Shown here: piece by piece, positions 43,282 to 51,011 of the stretch
How positions within the stretch are numbered: position 1 is the first letter of the stretch
Layout: every line of letters starts with the position of its first letter
DNA from: JACOVP01 sp964390715
GTDB lineage: Archaea; Nanobdellota; Nanobdellia; SCGC-AAA011-G17; UBA489
Direction of reading: 5' to 3'
DNA length: 64,000 bases
Assembly (NCBI GenBank): GCA_964390715.1
Contig: CAYMIM010000013.1
Span: forward strand, 27,451 to 91,450
The notes under the pieces: generated by a model
The model's database searches: none
Told to the model about the DNA's origin: nothing
The model's input: the letters and a program-made list of their open reading frames with translations, nothing else
Program-made: the position numbers and the translations under genes

Positions 43282-44406
43282 ATGATAAAAATGAGGAATA
43301 TTGATTGGGTGAACACAAGTTTCATTGTTTCTTATCACTTACTATTATTGAGTTTATTGCCGATATATCTTGTCTTTAACACACCAAGTCTAGGTTTAAT
43401 AGTAGGAACAGTTATACTCAGCATACTTATCAGTTTCAGCGTTACTGCGGGGTACCATCGATTATATGCGCATCGAGCTTACGATATCAACAAACTAGGA
43501 GAATTTTTTATTCTAGCGTTTGGCACATTAGCTATAGAGAATAGTGTTCTGCAATGGTCGCGTGATCATCGCATGCATCATCGGTATGTCGACACAGAAA
43601 AAGATCCTTATTCAATCAAGGAAGGATTTTGGCACGCGCATATGCTCTGGGTTTTAAAGAAAAATGATGAAAGAACAAGTGATTATAGTGTAGTTCCAGA
43701 TCTACTTTCCGATAAAGCGGTTATGTTTCAGCACAAGTATTATGCTATATTGGTAATCCTCGGAAACTTGGCAGTCATTGGTTTATTCAGTTGGCTCTTC
43801 AAAGACTTGTTCGGAGTGATAGTAATAGCTTGTTTAGCTAGAGTGTTCCTAATCCATCATATGACATGGTTCATTAATTCCCTCGCGCACACGTTTGGTA
43901 GCAAGCCTTATTCAAACGAGCATTCTGCCGTAAACAATGCTGTAATCGCTTTTTTAACATTTGGAGAAGGATATCACAATTATCACCACACATTCCCGTC
44001 TGATTATAGAAACGGAGTTCGATGGTATCAATTTGATCCAACAAAAATAGTTATCTGGTCTTTAGCAAAAATAGGAATCGCGAAAAATCTAAAGAAAATT
44101 GAATTGCCTTTGATCAAAAAGAGAATGATCGTGGAAGATGAAAGAAAAATTTTAGAAAAAATAAGAGCTGGCAGTCAGAAAAAATGGAAAGAGATGGAAG
44201 CAAGAGTAAAAAATACCGCGGAAAGTCTCACAACAAAACTTTCACAAGCATATACATTATGGTTACAATATAAAACAGGAAAAACAAAGCAAGAAAAAAT
44301 GGAAAGAAAACTACAGCTCAAAGTATTGAAAAAAAGCATTAGACAAGAGTATAAAATGTGGTTGCTCTTATGTAATCAAGTGATCATAGGAAAATCATCT
44401 CGATAA
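43282..44406 (+). CDS. Fatty acid desaturase (acyl-CoA delta-9 type)
   Basis: 374 residues. Membrane di-iron oxygenase with all three histidine boxes: HRLYAHRAY (HxxxxH), HRMHHRYVD (HxxHH) and HNYHHTFPSDYRNG (HNYHH), between four membrane helices. The family puts a double bond into an acyl chain using O2 and an electron donor. A charged helical extension (about 280-374) follows the enzyme domain. The gene is AT-rich. Bacterial or eukaryotic in origin; its presence in an archaeon is unusual because archaeal lipids are isoprenoid. Confidence 0.92.
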   Translation: MIKMRNIDWVNTSFIVSYHLLLLSLLPIYLVFNTPSLGLIVGTVILSILISFSVTAGYHRLYAHRAYDINKLGEFFILAFGTLAIENSVLQWSRDHRMHHRYVDTEKDPYSIKEGFWHAHMLWVLKKNDERTSDYSVVPDLLSDKAVMFQHKYYAILVILGNLAVIGLFSWLFKDLFGVIVIACLARVFLIHHMTWFINSLAHTFGSKPYSNEHSAVNNAVIAFLTFGEGYHNYHHTFPSDYRNGVRWYQFDPTKIVIWSLAKIGIAKNLKKIELPLIKKRMIVEDERKILEKIRAGSQKKWKEMEARVKNTAESLTTKLSQAYTLWLQYKTGKTKQEKMERKLQLKVLKKSIRQEYKMWLLLCNQVIIGKSSR

Positions 44407-44525
44407 TACCAATTCGAAAATATACTTTTTCTCTACAGTAATATTTAAAAGCAAGTTCATACATCAAAAAGAGGTGTTGAGTAAGAGAAAAGAGGTTGAA
44501 TAGAGTTCTCACTAGACCCGAAAGT

Positions 44526-44533
44526 TTTATATA
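44526..44533 (+). promoter_or_regulatory. Strong TATA box before micro-ORF, tRNAs and RNAP genes
   Basis: TTTATATA is preceded by the BRE-like CCCGAAAG and sits 25 bp before the ATG at 44558. No other TATA-like element is visible before tRNA-Asp at 44675, so this promoter may drive the tRNA pair and the RNA polymerase genes as well. Confidence 0.65.
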
Positions 44534-44557
44534 CCCCCCTTTGACCCAATTTTCTAG

Positions 44558-44638
44558 ATGGAGCAATCGTTCTGTGCTGAGGCCTACAAAGATGACGGTA
44601 AAAGAGTTGTAATCCACTGTTTTCCACTATCTAGATAG
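44558..44638 (+). other. 26-codon ORF or small RNA after a strong promoter
   Basis: The expected start of transcription (about 25 bp after the TATA box) coincides with an ATG opening a 26-residue reading frame MEQSFCAEAYKDDGKRVVIH plus a short tail, ending in TAG. It could be a leaderless micropeptide, a leader peptide of the tRNA-RNAP operon, or untranslated RNA. The rest of the gap between 44407 and 44674 shows only AT-rich DNA and this element. Confidence 0.35.
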
Positions 44639-44674
44639 TACTAGCAAGAACACATCACCATCCCAAAAAGACGT

Positions 44675-44779
44675 GCCCTAGTAGTCTAGTGGCTATGATA
44701 CGGCCCTGTCGTGGGCGCTCAAGATCAAAATCTGGCCCAGAGAAAGGCCGTGGCGCGGGTTCGATTCCCGCCTGGGGCG
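44675..44779 (+). tRNA. tRNA-Asp (GTC) with intron
   Basis: Acceptor GCCCTAG pairs with CTGGGGC (44772-44778). Anticodon stem CGGCC (44701-44705) with GGCCG (44746-44750), T arm GCGGG-TTCGATT-CCCGC, anticodon GTC at 44708-44710. A 33-nt intron (about 44712-44744) lies after position 37, with the inner helix TGGGC/GCCCA. CCA not encoded. The D stem has one weak pair. Confidence 0.92.
44712..44744 (+). other. tRNA-Asp intron
   Basis: 33 nt at 37/38, inner stem TGGGC (44712-44716) with GCCCA (44735-44739); boundaries are good to about 2 nt. Confidence 0.8.
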
Positions 44780-44783
44780 TTTT

Positions 44784-44877
44784 GGGCCGGTAGCTCAGCC
44801 TGGCTAGAGCACTTGGCTTTTAAACAAGCCAAAGCAAAGACACCAAGGGGTCGGGGGTTCAAATCCCCTCCGGTCCG
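44784..44877 (+). tRNA. tRNA-Lys (TTT) with intron
   Basis: Acceptor GGGCCGG pairs with CCGGTCC (44870-44876). D arm GCTC...GAGC, anticodon stem CTTGG (44812-44816) with CCAAG (44843-44847), T arm GGGGG-TTCAAAT-CCCCT, anticodon TTT at 44819-44821. A short intron of about 19 nt (44823-44841) splits the loop after position 37. Starts 4 bp after tRNA-Asp, so both are on one transcript. Confidence 0.92.
44823..44841 (+). other. tRNA-Lys intron
   Basis: About 19 nt, among the shortest plausible archaeal tRNA introns; position 37/38, boundaries uncertain by 1-2 nt. Confidence 0.7.
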
Positions 44878-44893
44878 TTATACTCAACACAAA

Positions 44894-45136
44894 ATGCCGA
44901 AAACCATCAAAATCCAAGACCATATCTTGGTGCCAAAACATGTGCTCCTCACTAAGGAAGAGGCTCAAGTTTTATGGCAGAAATATAACATTACACCTTC
45001 TCAAATGCCTATGATTTCAGGAAAAGATCCTGCTATAAAAAATCTGAACGCGGAAACCGGTGATGTCATCAAGATTATTCGCAATTCTCCTACAGAAAAA
45101 GAAGCTTTATTTTACCGTGTAGTAAAGGCGGACTAA
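44894..45136 (+). CDS. rpoH: RNA polymerase subunit H (Rpb5 C-domain)
   Basis: 80 residues from the ATG at 44894; the longer open frame upstream runs through the two tRNAs and is not coding. DHILVPKHVLLTKEEAQVLWQKYNI, QMPMISGKDPAIK and GDVIKIIRNSPT...YRVV are diagnostic of archaeal RpoH. It assembles in the jaw of RNA polymerase. First protein gene of the RNAP operon, 16 bp after tRNA-Lys. Confidence 0.97.
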   Translation: MPKTIKIQDHILVPKHVLLTKEEAQVLWQKYNITPSQMPMISGKDPAIKNLNAETGDVIKIIRNSPTEKEALFYRVVKAD

Positions 45137-45139
45137 AGT

Positions 45140-46621
45140 ATGAACAAAAAGCTCATCATCAAAAAATATTTTGAGGAGAATTCATTCGTAGAGTCTAACA
45201 TCCGTTCCTTCAACAACTTCATCGAGAAGGACATTCATAAAATCATCCAAGAAATCGGCGATGTTGTCCCAACCATCATACCGCAAGATATGCAGGATTT
45301 CCGCATCAAGCTCGACAAAATTAATATCACCAAGCCACAGCTCATAGAGGCGGATGGTAGCAGACGAGATATTTATCCCATGGAAGCTCGTCTCAGAAAA
45401 ATTTCCTATGCCGCTCCTATCAATATGGAAATTTCAGCGCATATCGATGGGGTCCAAAGAGAATCATTCACTACACAAATTGGATTGTTGCCAGTCATGC
45501 TCAAAAGTAAATACTGTCATCTCCATGGCATGAAAGAAGAAGAATTAATCAAGCATGGTGAAGATCCTAATGATCACGGTGGATATTTCATTCTCAACGG
45601 TAATGAGCGAGTGTTAATGACGGTTGAAGATCTAGCCGCGAACATGATGTTCGTCGAGGAAAATAAAATAGGTACTAGTAGGTACACCGCCAAAATATTC
45701 TCCGAGCGTGGCTCCTATCGTGTTCCTCATGTCATCGAGCAAGCCAAAGACGGATTGATTTACTTGTCCTTCACGAGATTCAAGAAAATACCTGTTGTTG
45801 CGGTAATCAAGGCTTTAGGCTTAATGAAGGATAGTGAAATCGTGCAAGCTATCTCCCAAGACCGTGAATTCGATGATATTTTCATTAATTTGTTCAACTC
45901 CGCGGACTTGAAGAATGAGGCTGATGCTCTAGATTTCATCTCAAAAAAAATAGGTATGTCTCCCTTGCAAGAGCAGCGTCTGGAAAAAACACAGGATAAT
46001 CTCGACAAGTATTTATTGCCACATTTAGGTATTGAGCCAAAGGATCGTAAGTACAAAGCCATCAATCTCTGTAAGTTATTGCGCAGATTCCTCATTGTTT
46101 CCAAAGAAGAGATCAAGAACCAAGACAAAGATCATTACATGAACAAGCGTCTCAAATTAAGTGGTGACTTGTTGTCTGATTTATTCCGTGTACAACTTCG
46201 TGCTTTGGTCAATGACATTATGTACAACTTCCAGCGTTTAGTCAAGCGGGGAAAATTCCACTCTATCAAGATTATCATTCGTGATAAATTATTGACATCC
46301 AGAATCAACAGCGCTATGGCGACTGGTGTCTGGGTCGGTGGTCGTAAAGGACTAAGCCAGAATATGGACCGAACAAATTTCCTGGCGGCGACATCGCATT
46401 TGCAAAGAGTAGTTTCCTTACTGTCAGCGACGCAGGAAAACTTCGCTGCTCGTGCGCTGCACGCGACTCATTGGGGTCGTCTCTGCGCGATCGAAACGCC
46501 AGAAGGTACATCCATTGGATTGAGAAAGAATTTGGCGTTATTGGCGGAAATCACACAAGAAGAAGTTCCTGATGCAAAGCTCAAGAAATCATTAGAAGAA
46601 CTAGGAATGAAAGCGGTATGA
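45140..46621 (+). CDS. rpoB2: RNA polymerase subunit B''
   Basis: 493 residues, the N-terminal half of the beta/Rpb2 subunit. Blocks include PMEARLRKISYAAPI, HGGYFILNGNERVLMTVEDLA and, near the end, HWGRLCAIETPEGTSIGLRKNLALLA. Protrusion, lobe and fork regions of the core. Split from B' with a 4-bp overlap (ATGA), as in many euryarchaea and DPANN. Confidence 0.97.
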   Translation: MNKKLIIKKYFEENSFVESNIRSFNNFIEKDIHKIIQEIGDVVPTIIPQDMQDFRIKLDKINITKPQLIEADGSRRDIYPMEARLRKISYAAPINMEISAHIDGVQRESFTTQIGLLPVMLKSKYCHLHGMKEEELIKHGEDPNDHGGYFILNGNERVLMTVEDLAANMMFVEENKIGTSRYTAKIFSERGSYRVPHVIEQAKDGLIYLSFTRFKKIPVVAVIKALGLMKDSEIVQAISQDREFDDIFINLFNSADLKNEADALDFISKKIGMSPLQEQRLEKTQDNLDKYLLPHLGIEPKDRKYKAINLCKLLRRFLIVSKEEIKNQDKDHYMNKRLKLSGDLLSDLFRVQLRALVNDIMYNFQRLVKRGKFHSIKIIIRDKLLTSRINSAMATGVWVGGRKGLSQNMDRTNFLAATSHLQRVVSLLSATQENFAARALHATHWGRLCAIETPEGTSIGLRKNLALLAEITQEEVPDAKLKKSLEELGMKAV

Positions 46622-48420
46622 CTGACATATTCATAGACCAAAAGTATGCGGGCACAGCGGATCATCCAGAGAGTTTTATCAAGAAAGCTCGCGATGAGCG
46701 TCAGAAAGGTAAGATCTCAGGAACTATGAATATATCCTATAAAAAAGAGCTCAATGAAATTCATGTAGAGACTTCCAAGGGTCGTGTACGAAGACCATTG
46801 CTTATTGTTGAAAACGGCAAGAGCAGACTCACGCTAGAGCATATGAAAAAAATAGAAAAGGGAGAAATGGCATGGAAAGATTTGATCAAGGAAGGAATTA
46901 TTGAGTATCTTGACGCGGCTGAAGAAGAAGGCGCGTATGTCGCGTTAGCGGAAACTGAAATTACTCCAGATCATACGCATGTAGAAATTTCTCCTAGCAC
47001 TATTCTCGGTTTAACAACATCTTTAGTGCCATTCTCAAACTATGGTCAGTCTTCACGTTTAAACAGAGGATCCAAAGCGCAGAAACAAGCCTTAGGTTTT
47101 TACTCCGCGAACTATTTGCAACGCATGGACACTGATGTCAATATGCTCCATTATCCGCAAAATCCTATAGTTCGTTCCTTCACCTATGAAATCTCAGAAC
47201 AGCATAAGCATCCTGCTGGTCAAAACATAGTCATTGCCTTGATGAGTTACGAAGGCTATAATATGCAGGACTCCATTGTACTTAATCAGGGATCTATTCA
47301 ACGCAGTCTCGCCCGTTCCACTTATTTCCGTCCATACAAAGCGGAAGAATTACGATACTCTGGTGGTCTAGTCGATGAAATCGGTATTCCTAATAAGGAA
47401 GTCAAGGCTTACCGCGCGGAACATGATTATCGATTGCTAGAAGAAGACGGTATTGTCTATCCAGAAGCGACCATCGGTGAAGATGATGTTATCATTGGAA
47501 AAACCTCTCCTCCACGTTTCTTGGGTGAATTAGATGAGTTCAGCATCGCGGCAAACAAGAGAAGAGAAAGTTCAGTCACAACAAAGAATAATGAAGAGGG
47601 AAAAATAGATGCTATTGTTATCACAGACAACGAAGAAGGAAATAAATTAATCCAAGTGCGTGTGCGTCACCTGCGTATTCCAGAAATCGGAGATAAGTTC
47701 GCTTCTCGTCATGGTCAAAAGGGAGTTGTAGGTCTTATTGTTCCAGAAGCGGACATGCCTTTCACAACATCAGGTATTGTGCCGGATTTAATTTTCTCTC
47801 CGCACTCCATCCCATCGCGTATGACGATCTCTCACTTGATCGAGATTGTCGCCGGAAAAGTTGGTGCTTTATTAGGCAGAACAATTGATGGTACAGCGTT
47901 CGCGTCAGAATCAGAAAAAGACTTGCGTAAAAGTTTGTTAGAAATGGGCTTCAGAGAAAATGGAACAGAGACCATGTACTCTGGAATTAGTGGAGAACGC
48001 CTCAAGGCAAAAATCTATATTGGTAATATGTACTACTTAAGATTAAAGCACATGGTTGCGAATAAGTTGCATGCGCGCGCATCCGGTCGTATCCAGCTCT
48101 TAACTCGCCAGCCAATTGAGGGTCGCGCTAAAGGCGGAGGTCTCAGATTGGGAGAGATGGAGAAAGATTGTTTGGTTGCTCACGGAGCGTCGCTCTTATT
48201 GAAGGAACGCTTCGATTCAGACAAGACAACCATCTATGTCTGTGAAGAATGTGGTATGCTCGCGGTCTACGATGATTTCCGCAATAACAGGTTCTGTCAC
48301 CGATGTGGCAGCAATGTCACGATCAATGTCGTAGAAATTTCCTACGCGTTCAAATTACTTTTGGATGAATTAAAGGCGCTGGGCATCGCTCCACGCTTAA
48401 AATTGAGGAACAAGTACTAA
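46618..48420 (+). CDS. rpoB1: RNA polymerase subunit B'
   Basis: 600 residues, the C-terminal half of the Rpb2-like subunit: EGYNMQDSIVLNQGSIQRSLARSTYF, the catalytic-core HLRIPEIGDKFASRHGQKGVVG, RMTISHLIEIVAGK, GGGLRLGEMEKDCLVAHGA and a C-terminal zinc site CEECGML...FCHRCG. Part of the RNA-binding wall and hybrid-binding domain. Confidence 0.97.
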   Translation: MTDIFIDQKYAGTADHPESFIKKARDERQKGKISGTMNISYKKELNEIHVETSKGRVRRPLLIVENGKSRLTLEHMKKIEKGEMAWKDLIKEGIIEYLDAAEEEGAYVALAETEITPDHTHVEISPSTILGLTTSLVPFSNYGQSSRLNRGSKAQKQALGFYSANYLQRMDTDVNMLHYPQNPIVRSFTYEISEQHKHPAGQNIVIALMSYEGYNMQDSIVLNQGSIQRSLARSTYFRPYKAEELRYSGGLVDEIGIPNKEVKAYRAEHDYRLLEEDGIVYPEATIGEDDVIIGKTSPPRFLGELDEFSIAANKRRESSVTTKNNEEGKIDAIVITDNEEGNKLIQVRVRHLRIPEIGDKFASRHGQKGVVGLIVPEADMPFTTSGIVPDLIFSPHSIPSRMTISHLIEIVAGKVGALLGRTIDGTAFASESEKDLRKSLLEMGFRENGTETMYSGISGERLKAKIYIGNMYYLRLKHMVANKLHARASGRIQLLTRQPIEGRAKGGGLRLGEMEKDCLVAHGASLLLKERFDSDKTTIYVCEECGMLAVYDDFRNNRFCHRCGSNVTINVVEISYAFKLLLDELKALGIAPRLKLRNKY

Positions 48421-48421
48421 C

Positions 48422-51010
48422 ATGGCGGCAAACGACTACAAATTCAAGGAAATAGACAAAATAGTCTTCGGGATGATTAGTCCGCAGGAGATAGAAAAAA
48501 GCTCTGCTGTAAAAGTAGTGACTGCTGAATTGTATGACAAGGAAGGATATCCTGTTGATGGTGGCCTTATGGACATTCGCCTCGGTGTTATTGATCCTGG
48601 TCTCCGCTGTAAAACATGTGGTTCTAAATTAAAAGAGTGTATTGGTCACTTTGGTAATATTGAATTGGCTCGCCCAGTAGTCCATGTCTCTTACGCTGGA
48701 AAAGTCTACGAGCTATTGAAAGCCATTTGCCGTGAATGCAATCGTTTATTGCTTGAAGAGGAAACAGCAACAAAGTACAGGACGCTTTATCAAAAGTTTA
48801 GGAAAGAAAAAAACTTTGAATACTTAAGAAAATTAGCGAAGTTAGCCATCGGAAAAGCGAAGCTCGCGAAGAAATGTCCTCACTGTAACGCGAAGCAGAC
48901 AGCCATCAAGGTAGAAAAGCCAACAACCTTCATCGAAGGAGACAAGCGCTTATCACCTATTGAAGTTCGTGCGCGTTTGGGAAAGATACAGGAAAAAGAC
49001 TTGGAATTAATGGGAATGGATCCTTCGCAAGCTCGCCCAGAATGGATGATCTTGACCTTATTACCTATTCCTCCAGTAACCATGCGTCCTTCTATCACAT
49101 TAGAGACAGGAGAACGTTCAGAAGATGATTTAACACACAAGTTAGGAGATATCGTTCGCATTAATCAGAGATTATTTGAGAACATTAACGCTGGTGCGCC
49201 AGAAATTATTGTTGAAGATCTCTGGGACTTATTGCAGTACCACGTCACAACTTATTTCGACAACACCATCACGCAAATTCCTCCTGCTCGTCACAGATCA
49301 GGTCAGGCGTTGAAGACATTGACAGAGCGTATCAAGAGTAAAGAAGGTCGCTTCCGTCACAACTTGGCTGGTAAAAGAGTCAACTTCGCCGCTCGTACAG
49401 TCATCTCTCCAGATCCAATGATCGAATTCAATGAAGTAGGTATTCCAAAATCTGTCGCCATGGAATTAACTATTCCAGAGCGGGTGACTGAATGGAACAA
49501 GGAGTGGCTGCTCTCTTTAGTGAAAAATGGTCCAAAAGAATATCCTGGCGCTAATTATGTAATCGCTCCCGACGGCAAAAAACGTAAGATCACCAAAGAA
49601 ACGCAAGAGCAATTGATTGTAGAAATAAAAGAGGGTTATATTGTAGAAAGACACTTGTTAGATGGAGAAATCGCGCTCTTTAATCGTCAGCCTTCATTGC
49701 ACAGAATGAGTATCATGTGTCACAAAGTAAAAGTGTTGCCTGGACGCTCATTTAGATTAAATCCAAGTGTATGTAATCCTTACAACGCTGACTTCGATGG
49801 TGATGAAATGAACTTGCATATTCCACAAACCGAAGAAGCTCGCGCTGAAGCGGAAATCTTGATGCAGGTGCAGACACAAATCATGTCACCAAAGAATGGA
49901 TACAACGTCATCGGATGTGTTGAGGACTCTGTTACAGGAAACTATTTGCTCACCAAGAAGCTCATCATCTCAAGAGAAGATGCGATAGACTTAATGACTT
50001 CTATTGGTATTTTCGACGTTAAGTTCGACAAGGAAATGGTAAGGGGAGTTGAGCTAATTAGTAAATTATTCCCTGAAGACTTCTATTTCTACGGAACAGC
50101 GAAGCAGAAAGATGAAAGTGGTGCTGAAGCCTTCCTTACTATCAAGAAAGGAAAGATTATCTCAGGATACATTGACGACAACAGTATTGGAGAAAACAAT
50201 GGTGAGCTCGTCAGAGAGTTCTATAGAAAATATGGACAGGACAGAACACTTGTCTTGCTCGGTAGCTTGTTCAAATTAGGTATTAAAGTATTGGCAAAAT
50301 ATGGATTTAGTACAACCATTGGAGATACAGACATTCCAGAAGAAGCGATCGAGAAAATCGATGAATTGATCGCGATCGCGTACAAAGGAGTAGAAGAGTT
50401 AATCAAAGAATATGATTCTGGTAAGTTGGAAGAATTACCGGGAAAGACACGAAGAGAAACTTTGGAAGTGAAAAGCTTGGAAATCTTAAACAAGGTGCGT
50501 AACAAAGTGGGTAATCTCGCTTCACAGTATGCTGATGAAAGTAATCCTACAATTATCATGGCTCGCTCTGGCGCTAAAGGAAATATTCTGAACTTCACGC
50601 AGATGTCTGCTTGTGTCGGTCAGCAAGCCTTAGGTGGTCAGAGAATCCAGCGTGGTTACAGAAATCGCACATTATCTTTATTCAAGCAGGGAGACTTAGG
50701 TCCTATCGCGCATGGTTTCGTCAAGAGTTCCTTCAAGAAAGGATTGACTCCTATGGAATTTTTCTTCCACGCTATGACTGGTCGTGACGCTCTGATGGAC
50801 ACTGCTCTCCGTACGCCAAAATCTGGTTACTTGTACAGGCGTCTCGCTAATGCATTACAAGATTTAAAGATTGAATATGATGGTACAGTCAGAAACGCTC
50901 GTAAAGGCATCGTCCAGTACAAGTATGGTGACGATGGTGTTGATGTCTCAAAAAGTGAGGGAGGAAAGATCAGCGTCAAGAAAGCTATCGCTGACGTCTT
51001 AGGACAATAA
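48422..51010 (+). CDS. rpoA1: RNA polymerase subunit A'
   Basis: 862 residues, the large N-terminal part of the Rpb1-like subunit. Zinc-binding CKTCGSKLKECIGHFG, clamp CPHCNAK, the active-site NADFDGDEMN (about 455-464) binding catalytic Mg2+, and GQRIQRGYRNRTL with MTGRDALMDTALRTPKSGYL of the bridge/trigger area. Starts 1 bp after B' and ends 1 bp before A''. No intein seen in it. Confidence 0.97.
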   Translation: MAANDYKFKEIDKIVFGMISPQEIEKSSAVKVVTAELYDKEGYPVDGGLMDIRLGVIDPGLRCKTCGSKLKECIGHFGNIELARPVVHVSYAGKVYELLKAICRECNRLLLEEETATKYRTLYQKFRKEKNFEYLRKLAKLAIGKAKLAKKCPHCNAKQTAIKVEKPTTFIEGDKRLSPIEVRARLGKIQEKDLELMGMDPSQARPEWMILTLLPIPPVTMRPSITLETGERSEDDLTHKLGDIVRINQRLFENINAGAPEIIVEDLWDLLQYHVTTYFDNTITQIPPARHRSGQALKTLTERIKSKEGRFRHNLAGKRVNFAARTVISPDPMIEFNEVGIPKSVAMELTIPERVTEWNKEWLLSLVKNGPKEYPGANYVIAPDGKKRKITKETQEQLIVEIKEGYIVERHLLDGEIALFNRQPSLHRMSIMCHKVKVLPGRSFRLNPSVCNPYNADFDGDEMNLHIPQTEEARAEAEILMQVQTQIMSPKNGYNVIGCVEDSVTGNYLLTKKLIISREDAIDLMTSIGIFDVKFDKEMVRGVELISKLFPEDFYFYGTAKQKDESGAEAFLTIKKGKIISGYIDDNSIGENNGELVREFYRKYGQDRTLVLLGSLFKLGIKVLAKYGFSTTIGDTDIPEEAIEKIDELIAIAYKGVEELIKEYDSGKLEELPGKTRRETLEVKSLEILNKVRNKVGNLASQYADESNPTIIMARSGAKGNILNFTQMSACVGQQALGGQRIQRGYRNRTLSLFKQGDLGPIAHGFVKSSFKKGLTPMEFFFHAMTGRDALMDTALRTPKSGYLYRRLANALQDLKIEYDGTVRNARKGIVQYKYGDDGVDVSKSEGGKISVKKAIADVLGQ

Positions 51011-51011
51011 C

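Noticed and set aside
43192..43338. Longer N-terminus for the multidomain surface protein
   Set aside because: It would overlap the divergent desaturase start and place the signal peptide internally; the ATG at 43191 gives a normal signal peptide.
44711..44893. Open frame extending rpoH upstream through the tRNA genes
   Set aside because: It runs through tRNA-Asp and tRNA-Lys; the RpoH family starts at MPKTIKIQ at 44894.
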